64,000 nt of DNA, from contig NZ_CP071383.1 of the NCBI RefSeq assembly GCF_017348915.1, positions 1,178,001 to 1,242,000 on the forward strand, written 5' to 3'. Shown one piece after another: positions 30,383 through 41,443 of the stretch; the first letter of the stretch is position 1, and each line of letters opens with the position of its first letter. This stretch comes from Leclercia pneumoniae (lineage in GTDB: Bacteria > Pseudomonadota > Gammaproteobacteria > Enterobacterales > Enterobacteriaceae). A model generated the notes under the pieces. It was not told where the DNA came from. It did not search any database and saw only the letters and a list, made by a program, of their open reading frames with translations. Made by a program: the position numbers and the translations under genes.

Positions 30383-30904
30383 TCAGCCCTGAGTCGGCGC
30401 GCTGAATCTGCGGAATGAGAGCGATGTCTCGGGGGTGTCCCACACCAGAATGAGCTGCAGCACAGGAGAATCTGACGGCTGCGGTGGAATATCGATCAAC
30501 GACGTAATATATCCCCTGGCAATAAGCGCATTCTGTAGCGTGCGTGAAAAGAGCCGTACCCCTTCAACCCCAAGACATTTATTGACGGCCTGCTGAATAA
30601 TCCCGCCAAAGAGCGTATACGCCAGCTGTGGGTTATCCGTATCAAATGTTACGTGAGTAATTTTTCTGCACGTGGTCTCGTGGGGAAAAAGGATCCGGTT
30701 CGGGCGTCGCTGAGGAGGCGCTGGGGCATATTTAGGCCTGTCCCAGCTGAAAGTCTGCTTTCGGTTATGACTTTGTCCGTGGAGATCCGGGATGCTGTTG
30801 GCAACGCTGGCGTGAGCAAATTGACAACCAAATAAGAGAAACAACAGGCCGGTGAACAGGCCATTGAAAATCATTGTCATGAAGCAACATCCATTTTGTT
30901 TCAT
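30383..30904 (-). CDS. Orphan POTRA-domain protein, likely two-partner-secretion transporter remnant
   Basis: The 173-residue product has a signal peptide (hydrophobic core NGLFTGLLFLLFG, cleavage near FAHA), a Pro-rich linker (PKYAPAPPQRRP) and one POTRA-type domain like that of ShlB/FhaC transporters: CRKITHVTFDTDNP and CLGVEGVRLFSRTLQNALIA with the family RGYITS turn. TpsB proteins run to about 550 residues with a beta-barrel; here the frame stops right after the first POTRA. No barrel sequence or TpsA partner is nearby. It could be a decayed gene or a retained stand-alone periplasmic POTRA. The start may be the ATG at 30880. Confidence 0.6.
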   Translation of the reverse strand: MKQNGCCFMTMIFNGLFTGLLFLLFGCQFAHASVANSIPDLHGQSHNRKQTFSWDRPKYAPAPPQRRPNRILFPHETTCRKITHVTFDTDNPQLAYTLFGGIIQQAVNKCLGVEGVRLFSRTLQNALIARGYITSLIDIPPQPSDSPVLQLILVWDTPETSLSFRRFSAPTQG

Positions 30905-31064
30905 TCACTGAGGTATAACGACGATCGTCACATCGCAAGATCCCTTCTCGCGAGGTTATAGCTTTGTCGTAATGGTGAAACAAAGCAAATAATGTCTGAT
31001 TTAAGAAGCGCTAATTATGTCGGGGACGAATCAGGGCCGGATTGACTAACCCGGCCGCGCAGGG

Positions 31065-32003
31065 TTATTGCTGATAAAAAGCCAGTCGTTCTGCCAGCAG
31101 ATCGACAAACGCCTGACGATCAATATCCAGCATCACTTCAGTATTCGGCGCGTTGCCACTGAGGAAGTAGTAATCGACCACGGTCATGCCTTGCGTATAT
31201 TTGCCCTGCGTCTCAACGCCGACCCAACGTGTTACGGTAGTGAAGATCTCCGGCTTCAACAGCCAGGCGATGGTACAAGGGTCGTGCAACGGCGCTCCGT
31301 TAAAGCCCCATTTCTCGGTTTTATGATATTCCATAAAGAAGTCGAGGAGCTCGGCGACCGTGGTGGCGACGGGGTTGCCAATGCTGCGAAAACGTTCGAT
31401 ATCAGCGGCCATAATCTGCGCCCGATGAGTAACATCAAGGCCGGCCATCACCACCGGAATTCCGGACTGGAAGACAATTTCGGCAGCTTCAGGATCGACG
31501 AAAATGTTGAATTCCGCGCTGGGCGTCCAGTTGCCGAGCGTCATCGCGCCGCCCATAATCACGATTTTCGCGATCCTGTCATGCAATTCAGGGTGGCTGT
31601 TAAGCAGCAGCGCCACGTTAGTCTGCGGGCCTGTGGCAACCAGGGTGACGGGCTCGCTGCTTTCACGTAGCACCTTCGCCATCAGCTCAACTGCGGTGCA
31701 ATTTTGTGGCGCAAAGCTGGGTTCCGGCAGCGCCGGGCCATCCAGTCCACTTTCGCCATGGACGTTGTCGGCAATAATCAACTCACGCATCAGCGGTTTT
31801 TGCGCGCCGCCGGCAACCGGAATATCGGTGCGCTGTAGCAGGGTGAGCATCCGCAAGACATTGCGCAGCGTTTTATCCGGGGTCTGGTTTCCGGCGGAAG
31901 AGGTCACCGCTTTGACATCCAGTTCGGGGGAGGCGAGGGCAAGAACAAGCGCTATCGCGTCATCATGACCCGGATCGCAGTCGAGGATTATTGGCTGTGC
32001 CAT
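31065..32003 (-). CDS. rihA: Pyrimidine-specific ribonucleoside hydrolase RihA
   Basis: The 312-residue nucleoside hydrolase cleaves cytidine and uridine to base and ribose. The calcium site [11 protein letters not shown] is at residues 8-18, the central [16 protein letters not shown] and IVIMGGA blocks follow, and the catalytic histidine lies in [14 protein letters not shown]. The start follows GGAGAGTCCT. It sits between the POTRA gene and gltL; in E. coli hscC is its other neighbour. Confidence 0.95.
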   Translation of the reverse strand: MAQPIILDCDPGHDDAIALVLALASPELDVKAVTSSAGNQTPDKTLRNVLRMLTLLQRTDIPVAGGAQKPLMRELIIADNVHGESGLDGPALPEPSFAPQNCTAVELMAKVLRESSEPVTLVATGPQTNVALLLNSHPELHDRIAKIVIMGGAMTLGNWTPSAEFNIFVDPEAAEIVFQSGIPVVMAGLDVTHRAQIMAADIERFRSIGNPVATTVAELLDFFMEYHKTEKWGFNGAPLHDPCTIAWLLKPEIFTTVTRWVGVETQGKYTQGMTVVDYYFLSGNAPNTEVMLDIDRQAFVDLLAERLAFYQQ

Positions 32004-32090
32004 AGGACTCTCCGTTTCTCAGTGTAGTTTTGTGACAAGGCTAACGCTTACGCCATGAGCAGACGAGAACAAGAGAGTAAAAGCGTGAGG

Positions 32091-32118
32091 AGGTGCGCAA
32101 TCCTGCGATTGCGCACCT
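32091..32118 (-). terminator. Hairpin after gltL
   Basis: Twelve-base-pair perfect stem AGGTGCGCAATC/GATTGCGCACCT with a 4-nt loop, six bases past the gltL stop. The T-run is weak, but position fits the end of gltIJKL. Confidence 0.6.
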
Positions 32119-32123
32119 TGGGT

Positions 32124-32849
32124 TTAGTGCAGAATTTTGGCGAGGAAGTCTTTCGCGCGGTCAGACTGTGGATTAGCAAAGAACTCTTCTTTGGCGGAGT
32201 CTTCGACGATCTTCCCTTCATCCATAAAGATGACGCGGTTAGCCACCTTGCGGGCAAAGCCCATCTCGTGGGTAACCACCATCATGGTCATGCCTTCGTT
32301 GGCCAGCTCAACCATTACGTCCAGCACCTCGTTGATCATCTCAGGGTCGAGCGCGGAGGTCGGTTCATCAAACAGCATAGCGACCGGATCCATGCACAGG
32401 GCGCGAGCAATGGCGACGCGCTGCTGCTGGCCGCCGGAAAGCTGCGCCGGGAATTTATCAGCATGCGCCGAAAGCCCAACGCGCTCCAGCAGCTTCAACC
32501 CTTTGTCACGAGCCGCCGCTTTATCGCGCTTGAGAACTTTCACCTGCGCCAGGGTTAGGTTCTCAATGATCGACAGGTGAGGGAACAGCTCAAAGTGCTG
32601 GAACACCATGCCCACCTTCGAACGCAGCTTCGCCAGATCGGTTTTCTTGCTATTTACCACGGTACCATTGACCGTGATCTCACCCTGCTGCACGGGTTCA
32701 AGGCCGTTCACCGTTTTGATAAGGGTGGATTTACCGGAACCCGATGGACCACAAACCACCACCACTTCGCCTTTCTTCACTTCCGTAGAGCAGTCGGTCA
32801 GCACCTGAAAGTGCCCATACCATTTAGAAACATTTTTCAGGGAAATCAT
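32124..32849 (-). CDS. gltL: Glutamate/aspartate ABC transporter ATPase
   Basis: The 241-residue ATP-binding subunit has Walker [11 protein letters not shown]-loop [12 protein letters not shown], signature LSGGQQQR, Walker [15 protein letters not shown] and the switch histidine in VVTHEMGFA. It energises import of glutamate and aspartate through GltJK. The start is the ATG before [11 protein letters not shown], overlapping the gltK stop by one base (TAATG), which indicates coupled translation. Confidence 0.97.
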   Translation of the reverse strand: MISLKNVSKWYGHFQVLTDCSTEVKKGEVVVVCGPSGSGKSTLIKTVNGLEPVQQGEITVNGTVVNSKKTDLAKLRSKVGMVFQHFELFPHLSIIENLTLAQVKVLKRDKAAARDKGLKLLERVGLSAHADKFPAQLSGGQQQRVAIARALCMDPVAMLFDEPTSALDPEMINEVLDVMVELANEGMTMMVVTHEMGFARKVANRVIFMDEGKIVEDSAKEEFFANPQSDRAKDFLAKILH

Positions 32850-33523
32850 TACACTGTCCTTTTCTTCAGCCAACTGACCAACAGCGACGCGCTTAAACTA
32901 ATGACAAAATAGACCGCACCTGCAAACAGGATCATCTCGACCTGCGTACCGTCACGCTCACCAATCGTGGAGGCGGTACGGAAGAAGTCCGCCAGACTGA
33001 GTACATACACCAGCGAGGTATCCTGGAAGAGAACGATACCCTGAGTGAGCAGCAACGGAACCATGGCGCGAAATGCCTGCGGCAGAATGATCAGTTTCAT
33101 CGACTGCCAGTGGGTCATCCCTAACGCCAATGCCGCACTGGACTGCCCGCGTGAAATACTCTGGATCCCGGCGCGGATAATCTCGGAGTAGTAGGCCGCT
33201 TCAAATATTGAGAAGGCCACCATCGCCGAGATCAGGCGAATATCGGACTTCGGCGAAAGCCCCAGAACATCCTGCAAGAATCCTGGAACGATCAGATAAA
33301 ACCACAGCAGCACCATCACCAGCGGAATGGAGCGGAACACGTTTACGTATGCGGTCGCGAACCAGGCGACTGGCTTAAAGCTCGACAGACGCATGACTGC
33401 CAGCAGGGTGCCCCAGATAATCCCGACGATCACCGCCGTGATGGTAATCTTCAGGGTAATGACCAGACCGTCCAGCAGGTAGGGCATGGAGGGAACAATA
33501 GAACTCCAGTCAAACTCGTACAT
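32849..33523 (-). CDS. gltK: Glutamate/aspartate ABC transporter permease GltK
   Basis: The 224-residue polar-amino-acid permease has about five membrane helices and the EAA loop around [23 protein letters not shown], which contacts GltL. It overlaps the stop of gltJ and the start of gltL by single bases. Confidence 0.97.
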   Translation of the reverse strand: MYEFDWSSIVPSMPYLLDGLVITLKITITAVIVGIIWGTLLAVMRLSSFKPVAWFATAYVNVFRSIPLVMVLLWFYLIVPGFLQDVLGLSPKSDIRLISAMVAFSIFEAAYYSEIIRAGIQSISRGQSSAALALGMTHWQSMKLIILPQAFRAMVPLLLTQGIVLFQDTSLVYVLSLADFFRTASTIGERDGTQVEMILFAGAVYFVISLSASLLVSWLKKRTV

Positions 33524-34263
33524 TATTTGCCCCCCAGGTTGCCCGGCAGGCGTACTTTACGTTCGACCAGGTTCATCACCAGCATGATGATGGCGTTAAT
33601 CAGCACATAGGCCAGCGTAATCGCGGTGAAGGATTCCCAGGCGTGCGCGGAGTAATCCAGCAGTTTCCCGGCCTGTGCCGCCATATCCACCAGACCAATG
33701 GTTGAGGCGATGGCCGAGTTTTTCACCAGGTTCATCATCTCCGAGGTCATCGGTGGAACAATCACCCGATAGGCATTCGGCAGCAGTACGTAGCGGTACG
33801 CTTGCGGCAACGTTAGTCCCATCGCCAGCGCGGCGTTTTTCTGCCCACGGGGCAGCGACTGAATGGCGGCGCGTACCTGCTCGCACACGCGCGCAGCGGT
33901 AAACAGCCCCAGACAGAGCATCGAGGAGACAAAGAACTGAATGTTAGGATCCAGTTCCGCCTTGAACCACATGCCGATATCTTCCGGCAGCAGTTCTGGC
34001 ACCACGAGGTACCAGGTAAAGAACTGAACGATTAATGGGACATTTCGGAACAGCTCCACGTAGAGCGTGCCGATTGATGAGAGAAAGCGATTCGGTACGG
34101 TGCGTAAAATACCGAACAGGGAGCCGACGAAGAAAGCGATGATCCAGGCCGTAATCGACAACGCGACGGTAACCTGAAAGCCGCTCCACAGCCAGCCAAG
34201 ATAGGTGGTGTTGCCGAACGGGGCTTGTTGCAGAAAAATGCCCCAGTTCCAGTCTATTGACAT
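33523..34263 (-). CDS. gltJ: Glutamate/aspartate ABC transporter permease GltJ
   Basis: The 246-residue permease has about five membrane helices and an EAA loop at [21 protein letters not shown]. It pairs with GltK to form the channel. The start is the ATG before [11 protein letters not shown] after CTGGAG; an in-frame extension to 34350 runs back through the SroC terminator and is rejected. Confidence 0.97.
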   Translation of the reverse strand: MSIDWNWGIFLQQAPFGNTTYLGWLWSGFQVTVALSITAWIIAFFVGSLFGILRTVPNRFLSSIGTLYVELFRNVPLIVQFFTWYLVVPELLPEDIGMWFKAELDPNIQFFVSSMLCLGLFTAARVCEQVRAAIQSLPRGQKNAALAMGLTLPQAYRYVLLPNAYRVIVPPMTSEMMNLVKNSAIASTIGLVDMAAQAGKLLDYSAHAWESFTAITLAYVLINAIIMLVMNLVERKVRLPGNLGGK

Positions 34264-34275
34264 AATAAACTCCAG

Positions 34276-34300
34276 AAAAAAAAGGGTAGCAGCGCTACCC
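34276..34300 (-). terminator. gltI-gltJ intercistronic terminator (SroC 3' end)
   Basis: Seven-base-pair stem with a 3-nt loop followed by eight T on the minus strand, 13 bp before gltJ. It should lower gltJKL relative to gltI. Confidence 0.85.
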
Positions 34301-34438
34301 TCGAAGATTGGTGAGAAGCTCATTTTTCGCGCTGAGTGGGGAACGACCACTCAACGTATAGTCTGTCCATGCTTCCCGACAATCGAGAGGGCAGGAGATC
34401 CCGCCCCTGTTGTTCTAATTAGTTAAGAGCCTTGTCGT
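34276..34438 (-). ncRNA. sroC: SroC small RNA (gltI 3' fragment), approximate bounds
   Basis: In E. coli and Salmonella SroC is cut from the gltI-gltJ intergenic part of gltIJKL mRNA by RNase E and acts as a sponge of GcvB. The same interval here ends in an intrinsic terminator (stem GGGTAGC/GCTACCC, eight T on the minus strand) just before gltJ, as SroC does. The inner hairpin region around GAGTGGTCGTTCCCCACTC is present. The 5' end is set from the E. coli length and is approximate. Confidence 0.65.
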
Positions 34439-35327
34439 TTGGTGATTTGAACAGCGCTTTCATGTCGTCAGACAGTTCAAAGTTCATATTCAGATTTTTT
34501 GGTGGGATAGGGTTCTTGAACCACTTATCGAACCATTTTTCCGCTTCGCCGGACGTCTGCACCTGAGCGATGGTGTCATCGATCAGTTTCTTAAAGTCCG
34601 CGTCATCTTTGCGCAGCATACAGCCGTAGGCCTCTTTCGACTGCGCTGTGCCGACGATTTCCCAGTTGTCTGGTTTCTTCGCCTTCGCACGTTCGCCCGC
34701 CAGCAGGGCATCATCCATCATGAACGCCACCGCGCGGCCGCTCTCCAGCGTACGGAAAGAGTCGCCATGGTCTTTGGCGCTGATGATACGCATATCCATT
34801 TTTTTCTCGTCGTTCAGCTTGTGCAGCAGAACTTCGGACGTGGTACCGGACGTCACGACAACCGCTTTACCTTTCAGGTCAGCGAAGTCTTTGATCTCAC
34901 CGCCTTTTTTGGTCAGCAGGCGTGTACCTACGACAAAAATAGTGTCAGAGAAGGCGGCTTGTTTCTGGCGCTCCAGGTTGTTGGTGGTGGACCCACACTC
35001 AAAGTCGAAAGTCCCGTTCTGCAGCAGCGGAATACGGTTCTGGGAGGTGATTGGAATAAGCTTCACCGCCAGGTCAGGCTTGTTCAGCTTCTTCTTCACC
35101 GCTTCAACGATGGCGTTGGAATAGTCCTGTGAGTAACCCACGACTTTTTGCGTGTTGTCGTAGTATGAGAACGGGACAGATGATTCACGGTGGCCGACCA
35201 CGATAACGCCGTTTTTGGCAATCTTGTCGAGCGTGCTGCCCGCTGCCGGCGCAGCGTCTTCAGCGTGCACCACGCCTGCGGACATTCCCATCACCAGCAT
35301 TGCTGTGGCCAGTTTACGTAATTGCAT
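34419..35327 (-). CDS. gltI: Glutamate/aspartate periplasmic binding protein
   Basis: The 302-residue precursor has a signal peptide (about 1-22, ending GVVHA) and the solute-binding family 3 fold, with GVIVVGHRESSVPFSYYD and the hinge region TSGTTSEVLL. It captures glutamate and aspartate for GltJKL. The start is the ATG before QLRKLATAML after AAGGAG. It is the first gene of gltIJKL. Confidence 0.97.
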   Translation of the reverse strand: MQLRKLATAMLVMGMSAGVVHAEDAAPAAGSTLDKIAKNGVIVVGHRESSVPFSYYDNTQKVVGYSQDYSNAIVEAVKKKLNKPDLAVKLIPITSQNRIPLLQNGTFDFECGSTTNNLERQKQAAFSDTIFVVGTRLLTKKGGEIKDFADLKGKAVVVTSGTTSEVLLHKLNDEKKMDMRIISAKDHGDSFRTLESGRAVAFMMDDALLAGERAKAKKPDNWEIVGTAQSKEAYGCMLRKDDADFKKLIDDTIAQVQTSGEAEKWFDKWFKNPIPPKNLNMNFELSDDMKALFKSPNDKALN

Positions 35328-35718
35328 ACCCAACTCCTTTCTTATCAGCGCCAGAGACGCATTGATACCCATTGTGATGTTGTTATATCTCGCGCTATGC
35401 GAGTGCAGTGTTATGCAAGCTTGTTAACATTTAGTCTGGCTTAATGTAAAGATTTTGCTGCGTTATTGTTTATTTTTGCGAAGCGCGCCGCACCATTCAG
35501 AGGCAAAAATCCCTCGTTGCACCGTTTCGGTGCTACCGCTGAACTACGGTGGTGCGACCAGGTTGTACATCAAGCCAGATTGCGTTTGCTTGAATAAACA
35601 AAGCAATAGCCGTGCCAGAATTGGCAGGTTTACGGTCAGAGAGATAAATAGCGAAGACTAGGGGAGAACGGGGGGCGTAAACAGCCCCTCTCCCCGGTGA
35701 GGAGAGGGGCCTTCAGGC
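35328..35718. other. gltI-lnt intergenic region (391 bp)
   Basis: No gene is supported. The left part is the gltI promoter region. Near the lnt end lies a strong hairpin (see 35684-35710). A 68-codon plus-strand frame at 35455-35661 has no features. Confidence 0.6.
35684..35710 (-). repeat. GC-rich hairpin downstream of lnt
   Basis: Ten-base-pair perfect stem GCCCCTCTCC/GGAGAGGGGC with a 7-nt loop. It resembles the dispersed CCCCTCTCC-type intergenic repeats of Enterobacter genomes and may also terminate lnt. Confidence 0.5.
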
Positions 35719-37257
35719 TTACTTACGACGCTGACGCAAGCTCATCAGCACCGCACCAAAGCCAAACAGGGCGGTGATAATCCATACCGGCCAGTTGCCG
35801 GTACGCGCATACGGCGTCAGGCCCGTCGTTGGCGTAACGCTGGCGGTCAGCACCTGGCGGGTAAACTGCGGGATCATCGCCTGAATCTCGCCCTGCGGGC
35901 CAATAACAGCGGTGATGCCATTGTTGGTGCTACGCAGAAGCGGGCGGGCCAGCTCCAGCGAGCGCATGCGCGCCATCTGGAAGTGCTGCCACGGGCCGAT
36001 AGACTTACCGAACCACGCATCGTTAGAGATAGTCAGCAGATAATCCGTATTTGCACGGAAATTATCCCGCACCTGTTCGCCCAGGATGATTTCGTAGCAG
36101 ATGGCAGGAGTCAGCAACATGCCGTGAGCATTCAACTGAGGCTGCACGTACGGGCCACGGCTGAATGATGACATCGGCAGATCGAAGAACGGTGCCAGCG
36201 GCCGCAAAATTGACTCCAGCGGCACGAACTCACCAAACGGCACCAGATGGTTCTTGTTGTAGCGGTTGGCCGATTCGTAGTTGTAGGCGTTATCTTTGCC
36301 CAGCGTGATGATGGTGTTATAGGTGTCGTAGCGGTTCTGTTTATTCAGTCGCGCATCGACGATACCGGTGATCAGGGTGCTGTTATGCTCGCGCATCAGG
36401 TCATCGACCCGGCGCAGGAACTGCTGCTGATTAATCTCCAGATCGGGGATGGCAGATTCTGGCCAGATGATCAGCTGCGATTTGCCCATCTCTGGCTCAG
36501 AGGCCTCAAGATAGATCTTGAGGGTATTAAGCAGCTGGTTTTCATCCCATTTCAGTGCCTGGGGAATATCACCCTGCACCATAGAGACCTGCATGGTGCG
36601 CTCGGGCTCGGGGGTAAACCACTGAATAAAACGTAGCGGGAAGGGGAGCGCGAATAACACCACGGCGGCAGCCAGCGGGCGCCAGTTGCGCTGCACCATC
36701 GCCAGCACCAGCAGGCCGCTTACTACCATCAGCAGGAAGTTGATGGCCTCAACGCCCATCACCGGTGCCAGCCCCTTTAACGGGCCGTCAATCTGGCTAT
36801 AGCCAAACTGCAGCCATGGGAAGCCCGTCAGCACCCAGCCGCGTAAGAACTCGGTCAGTTGCCAGACGACCGGAGCCGCAATCGCCACGCGCCATACGTT
36901 GGCCTTTGGCCACAGGCGCGCCAGCACCCCGGCAAACAGGCCGGTATAGAGCGACAAATACGCGGCCAGCAACACAACCAGGAAAACGTTGACCGGGCCA
37001 GGCATGCCGCCAAAGGTGGCGATACTGACATATACCCAGTTTATACCGGTGCCAAATAGCCCCATGCCCCAGGCGTAGCCAATGGCTGCGGCCTGTACCG
37101 GACGTCGGTTCAGGGTAAGCCCCTGTAGCCCCATCAAAGAGAGCAGGGCCGCGGGCCAGATGTCATAAGGAGAAAAAGCCAGCGTTCCGCTGGCTCCGAG
37201 AATTAGCGCCAGCAGCAGACGTACGCGCTGGCGTTCAAGCAATGGGGCAAATGCCAT
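35719..37257 (-). CDS. lnt: Apolipoprotein N-acyltransferase
   Basis: The 512-residue inner-membrane enzyme adds the third acyl chain to lipoproteins. Six to eight hydrophobic segments surround a periplasmic nitrilase-like domain with the triad Glu in [10 protein letters not shown], Lys in [10 protein letters not shown] and Cys in [10 protein letters not shown] (E. coli E267, K335, C387; total length is identical). corC ends five bases upstream, so lnt is the last gene of the ybeZ-ybeY-corC-lnt run. Confidence 0.97.
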   Translation of the reverse strand: MAFAPLLERQRVRLLLALILGASGTLAFSPYDIWPAALLSLMGLQGLTLNRRPVQAAAIGYAWGMGLFGTGINWVYVSIATFGGMPGPVNVFLVVLLAAYLSLYTGLFAGVLARLWPKANVWRVAIAAPVVWQLTEFLRGWVLTGFPWLQFGYSQIDGPLKGLAPVMGVEAINFLLMVVSGLLVLAMVQRNWRPLAAAVVLFALPFPLRFIQWFTPEPERTMQVSMVQGDIPQALKWDENQLLNTLKIYLEASEPEMGKSQLIIWPESAIPDLEINQQQFLRRVDDLMREHNSTLITGIVDARLNKQNRYDTYNTIITLGKDNAYNYESANRYNKNHLVPFGEFVPLESILRPLAPFFDLPMSSFSRGPYVQPQLNAHGMLLTPAICYEIILGEQVRDNFRANTDYLLTISNDAWFGKSIGPWQHFQMARMRSLELARPLLRSTNNGITAVIGPQGEIQAMIPQFTRQVLTASVTPTTGLTPYARTGNWPVWIITALFGFGAVLMSLRQRRK

Positions 37258-37262
37258 TTAAA

Positions 37263-38141
37263 TCATTCTTCCATTGTGGGTTGCGGAGCATCGTCCGGCA
37301 TTCTGACATGAACCTGAATAATACGACGACTGTCGGCCATGGCGACCTTAAACTGGTAACCGTCTATTTCAACCGTCTCACCGCGAGCCGGGAGATGGCC
37401 AAACGCCTGCATCACCAGACCGCCGATGGTATCCACCTCTTCATCACTGAAACGCGTGCCGAAGGTATCGTTAAAGTCTTCGATTGGCGCCAGCGCGCGG
37501 ACGGTCCAGGTGTGGCGGCTCAGCTGACGGAAATCGATATCCTCTTCTTCGTCATACTCGTCTTCGATTTCGCCGACGATAAGCTCCAGAATATCTTCAA
37601 TGGTCACCAGGCCAGACACGCCGCCAAATTCATCGATAACAATCGCCATGTGGTAACGCTGAGAGCGGAACTCTTTCAGCATGCGGTCAACCCGCTTACT
37701 CTCCGGAACAACCACCGCCTGACGTAACACTTTATCCATGCTAAAGGCTTCGGCATCGCTGCGCATAAACGGCAGCAGATCTTTCGCCATCAAAATCCCT
37801 TCGATGTGATCTTTGTCCTCGCTGATGACCGGGAAGCGCGAGTGTGCCGATTCGATGATCACATCGAGGCACTCGTCCAGAGGCTGGTTGCGTTTCAGGG
37901 TAATCATCTGCGAGCGGGGGATCATAATATCGCGAACGCGCTGGTCGGCGATGTCCATTACCCCTTCGAGCATTTCGCGCGTATCTTCGTCGATAAGGTC
38001 GTTCTGCCCGGAATCACGGATCAGCTCCAGAAGTTCATCACGGTTTTTGGGTTCGCCGTGGAACAGCTGGCTCAGAATAAGGGAGAAAAATCCCTTTTTG
38101 CTGTTTGTCGTGTCGCTACTGTGTGAATTGTCGTCGCTCAT
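37263..38141 (-). CDS. corC: CorC/YbeX CBS-domain transporter-associated protein
   Basis: The 292-residue cytosolic protein has two CBS domains (about 70-190; [20 protein letters not shown] and [21 protein letters not shown]) and a C-terminal CorC_HlyC domain that binds nucleotides or effectors. CorC is linked to magnesium/cobalt efflux with CorA and, as YbeX, to ribosome metabolism. It stands between ybeY and lnt, the conserved order. Confidence 0.95.
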   Translation of the reverse strand: MSDDNSHSSDTTNSKKGFFSLILSQLFHGEPKNRDELLELIRDSGQNDLIDEDTREMLEGVMDIADQRVRDIMIPRSQMITLKRNQPLDECLDVIIESAHSRFPVISEDKDHIEGILMAKDLLPFMRSDAEAFSMDKVLRQAVVVPESKRVDRMLKEFRSQRYHMAIVIDEFGGVSGLVTIEDILELIVGEIEDEYDEEEDIDFRQLSRHTWTVRALAPIEDFNDTFGTRFSDEEVDTIGGLVMQAFGHLPARGETVEIDGYQFKVAMADSRRIIQVHVRMPDDAPQPTMEE

Positions 38142-38229
38142 GGCGTTTGTTAAGGGTTCTCTTGTTAGTTAAATAATAACCGCCGCGCTATCTCCTTACG
38201 CGGCGGCATGATAGTCAGTCTGTGACCGA

Positions 38230-38697
38230 CTACTCTTTCTCGGCAATGTACGGATCCTCATAGCCCAGAGCAAGCATTATCTCTGTCTCGAGGGACTCCA
38301 TCTCTTCCGCTTCCTCATCTTCAATATGATCGTACCCCAGCAGATGCAGGCTGCCGTGCACCACCATATGGGCCCAGTGGGCCTCGAGCGGCTTCTGCTG
38401 CTCTTGTGCTTCCTGCTCAACCACCTGACGGCAGATGATCAGATCGCCCAGCAGCGGCATTTCAATACCCGGAGGGGCTTCGAAGGGGAAAGAGAGCACG
38501 TTAGTCGGCTTATCTTTCCCGCGGTAGGTCAGGTTAAGCTCATGGCTTTCTGCTTCATCCACCAGGCGAATCGTCACTTCTGATTCTTCCTGAAACTGAG
38601 GGACAACGGCATCCAGCCATTTCTGAAATTGTGCCTCTTCTGGCATGCCGGAATTATCTTCACAGGCCAGCTGTAAATCGAGGATCACCTGACTCAT
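38230..38697 (-). CDS. ybeY: rRNA maturation endoribonuclease YbeY
   Basis: The 155-residue UPF0054 metalloprotein has the zinc motif H3xH5xH in [11 protein letters not shown] and the conserved [16 protein letters not shown] block. It is required for 16S rRNA 3'-end maturation and 70S quality control. Its start overlaps the ybeZ stop by four bases (ATGA), so the two are coupled. Confidence 0.97.
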   Translation of the reverse strand: MSQVILDLQLACEDNSGMPEEAQFQKWLDAVVPQFQEESEVTIRLVDEAESHELNLTYRGKDKPTNVLSFPFEAPPGIEMPLLGDLIICRQVVEQEAQEQQKPLEAHWAHMVVHGSLHLLGYDHIEDEEAEEMESLETEIMLALGYEDPYIAEKE

Positions 38698-39740
38698 TTA
38701 TGTTCTTGCTCCTGCGCTTCGCGCTTACGTTCTGCGGCCAGTTCGGCCTTGCGCTTCTGATCGGCCTCTTCCCAGGCCTCATAAGCGTTAACGATGCGGG
38801 CAACCACCGGGTGGCGCACCACGTCTTCACTGTGGAAGAAGTTAAAACTGATTTCATCGACTTCTGCCAGCACTTCGATGGCGTGGCGCAGGCCAGATTT
38901 AGTGCTGCGCGGCAGGTCAATCTGCGTGATGTCCCCTGTGATGACGGCTTTCGAGTTAAAGCCGATACGCGTCAGGAACATCTTCATCTGTTCGATGGTG
39001 GTGTTCTGGCTTTCATCAAGAATGATAAACGCATCGTTCAGCGTGCGGCCGCGCATATAGGCCAGCGGGGCAACTTCAATCACGTTACGTTCAATTAGCT
39101 TCTCGACCTTTTCAAAGCCGAGCATCTCGAACAGGGCATCGTAAAGAGGACGCAGATAGGGGTCGACCTTCTGGCTTAAATCGCCCGGCAGGAAGCCTAG
39201 TTTTTCACCGGCTTCCACAGCAGGACGGGTAAGCAGAATACGGCGGATCTCCTGACGCTCCAGGGCATCTACCGCAGCAGCCACCGCCAGATAGGTTTTA
39301 CCCGTACCTGCCGGGCCGACGCCGAAGGTGATGTCATGATCAAGGATGTTCGCGATATACTGTGCCTGGTTAGGCGTACGCGGCTTAATCACACCCCGTT
39401 TGGTCTTGATATGGATAGCTTTGCCATAGTCCGGCACGCTTTCGGCGCTCTGTTCCAGCACGCGGGCTTCTTTAATGGCCAGATGAATCTGTTCAGGTTC
39501 GATATCCTGCGTTTGACCGCGCATCGGCGCGGTGTCGACATAAAGCGTGTGCAGAATATCCGCAGCGGCATTAACGCAAAGGGTGCGGCCGGTGAGTTTG
39601 AAGTGATTATCGCGACGATTGATCTCGATACCCAGACGTCGCTCCAGTTGTTTGATGTTGTCATCAAACGGCCCACAGAGGCTCAGCAGGCGAGCGTTGT
39701 CTGCAGGCTCAAGGGTAATTTCACGCGTATCTATATTCAA
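38694..39740 (-). CDS. ybeZ: PhoH-family ATPase YbeZ
   Basis: The 348-residue PhoH-like NTPase has Walker [12 protein letters not shown] (about 139) and Walker B in [12 protein letters not shown]. It partners YbeY in RNA metabolism. I chose the TTG (TTG-AAT-ATA) after AGAGGAACGG because it matches the family start [10 protein letters not shown]; an in-frame ATG eight codons upstream (39764) is the alternative. The C-terminal tail is rich in Lys, Glu and Arg. Confidence 0.94.
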   Translation of the reverse strand: MNIDTREITLEPADNARLLSLCGPFDDNIKQLERRLGIEINRRDNHFKLTGRTLCVNAAADILHTLYVDTAPMRGQTQDIEPEQIHLAIKEARVLEQSAESVPDYGKAIHIKTKRGVIKPRTPNQAQYIANILDHDITFGVGPAGTGKTYLAVAAAVDALERQEIRRILLTRPAVEAGEKLGFLPGDLSQKVDPYLRPLYDALFEMLGFEKVEKLIERNVIEVAPLAYMRGRTLNDAFIILDESQNTTIEQMKMFLTRIGFNSKAVITGDITQIDLPRSTKSGLRHAIEVLAEVDEISFNFFHSEDVVRHPVVARIVNAYEAWEEADQKRKAELAAERKREAQEQEHK

Positions 39741-39857
39741 ACCGTTCCTCTTGATGTCTCGCATCCCCGAAAAAGGGGGCTTTGATGGAATTATTTACGC
39801 CACAGAATAAAGGCGCAAGCATTGCGAAGGATATTGGGGGCGGAAGCAGGAAATACA

Positions 39858-39883
39858 AGGCCTGCCAGAATTGGCAGGCCTGT
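39858..39883 (-). terminator. Hairpin after miaB
   Basis: GGCCTGCCA-GAAT-TGGCAGGCC is a 9-bp perfect stem just past the miaB stop. The minus-strand T content after it is modest. Confidence 0.5.
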
Positions 39884-39888
39884 TGAGG

Positions 39889-41313
39889 TCAGGGCTGATA
39901 AACACCTACGCCCAGGTCGTTCTCTTTACGGGTACGTGCCATTACGGACTCAGGCGTTTGCGCTACGCGCAGACCCATCTCATCTTCAGTCCGTACCACT
40001 CTGCCGCGCAGGGAGTTCGTCAGCACTTCCTGAATTTCGATATCCACGAACTTGCCGATCATATCTGGCGTACCTTCGAAGTTCACCACGCGGTTGTTCT
40101 CGGTACGACCGGATAACTGCATGATGCTCTTACGTGAAGTGCCTTCAACCAGTACGCGCTGAACGGTGCCGATCATACGACGGCTCCAGGCGTTGGCCTG
40201 CTGGTTAATACGCTCTTGCAGGATATAAAGACGCTGCTTCTTCACCTCTTCTGGCACGTCGTCCACCATGTCGGCGGCTGGCGTACCCGGACGGGCAGAG
40301 AAGATGAAGCTATAACTCACGTCGAAATTCACATCGCCGATCACCTTCATCGTCCGTTCAAAGTCTTCATTGGTTTCGCCAGGGAAACCGACGATAAAGT
40401 CAGAACTGATTTGAATGTCCGGGCGCGCTTCACGCAGTTTGCGGATAATCGCTTTATACTCCAGCGCGGTGTGGGTACGGCCCATCAGATTCAGTACGCG
40501 GTCAGAACCACATTGAATCGGCAGGTGCAGGAAGCTCACCAGCTCAGGCGTATCGCGATAGACATCAATGATGTCATCGGTGAATTCAATCGGATGGCTG
40601 GTGGTAAAGCGGATACGGTCGATACCGTCAATGGCCGCCACCAGACGCAGCAGTTCAGCAAAGCTGCCGGTGCTGCCGTCAAAATTCTCGCCGCGCCAGG
40701 CGTTCACGTTCTGGCCGAGCAGGTTCACTTCACGTACGCCCTGGGCCGCCAGTTGGGCGATCTCATACAGGATGTCATCGCACGGACGGCTCACTTCTTC
40801 GCCGCGGGTATAAGGCACCACGCAGTAGGTACAATATTTATTGCAGCCTTCCATAATGGAGACAAAGGCTGTCGGGCCATCTGCGCGCGGTTCCGGCAGA
40901 CGGTCAAATTTTTCGATTTCCGGGAAGCTGACATCGACGACCGGGCTACGATCGCCGCGAACCTTATTAATCATCTCCGGCAGGCGGTGCAGGGTCTGAG
41001 GGCCAAAGACGATATCCACGTAGGGGGCTCGCTGGCGAATCAATTTCCCTTCCTGCGACGCAACGCAGCCGCCCACGCCGATAATCAGCTCCGGATTTTT
41101 TCGTTTCAGAAGCTTCCAGCGACCTAACAGGTGAAAGACTTTTTCCTGCGCTTTTTCACGAATTGAACAGGTATTCAGCAGCAGCACATCGGCTTCTTTC
41201 GCATTTTCAGTCAGCTGGTATCCGTGGGTAGCATCCAGCAGATCGGCCATCTTTGATGAATCGTACTCGTTCATCTGACAGCCCCAGGTTTTTATATGGA
41301 GTTTTTTAGTCAT
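39889..41313 (-). CDS. miaB: tRNA-2-methylthio-N6-dimethylallyladenosine synthase
   Basis: The 474-residue methylthiotransferase modifies A37 of tRNAs that read UNN codons. The N-terminal domain holds the auxiliary-cluster cysteines ([33 protein letters not shown]), the radical-SAM cluster is CNKYCTYC, and a C-terminal TRAM domain binds tRNA. The start is the ATG before [11 protein letters not shown]; the upstream extension is not conserved. It is divergent from ubiF. Confidence 0.97.
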   Translation of the reverse strand: MTKKLHIKTWGCQMNEYDSSKMADLLDATHGYQLTENAKEADVLLLNTCSIREKAQEKVFHLLGRWKLLKRKNPELIIGVGGCVASQEGKLIRQRAPYVDIVFGPQTLHRLPEMINKVRGDRSPVVDVSFPEIEKFDRLPEPRADGPTAFVSIMEGCNKYCTYCVVPYTRGEEVSRPCDDILYEIAQLAAQGVREVNLLGQNVNAWRGENFDGSTGSFAELLRLVAAIDGIDRIRFTTSHPIEFTDDIIDVYRDTPELVSFLHLPIQCGSDRVLNLMGRTHTALEYKAIIRKLREARPDIQISSDFIVGFPGETNEDFERTMKVIGDVNFDVSYSFIFSARPGTPAADMVDDVPEEVKKQRLYILQERINQQANAWSRRMIGTVQRVLVEGTSRKSIMQLSGRTENNRVVNFEGTPDMIGKFVDIEIQEVLTNSLRGRVVRTEDEMGLRVAQTPESVMARTRKENDLGVGVYQP

Positions 41314-41443
41314 CGACATGCTCATGCTCAGGATTGCAGGGCGCGTATTGTAATGCTTTGGTCCGGTTGTGACCAGTATGAAGGTTGTCGGCCTCATGGG
41401 GAAAAAAATCCGGTAAACTTAAGGGATTCTCCAATAAGGACAA

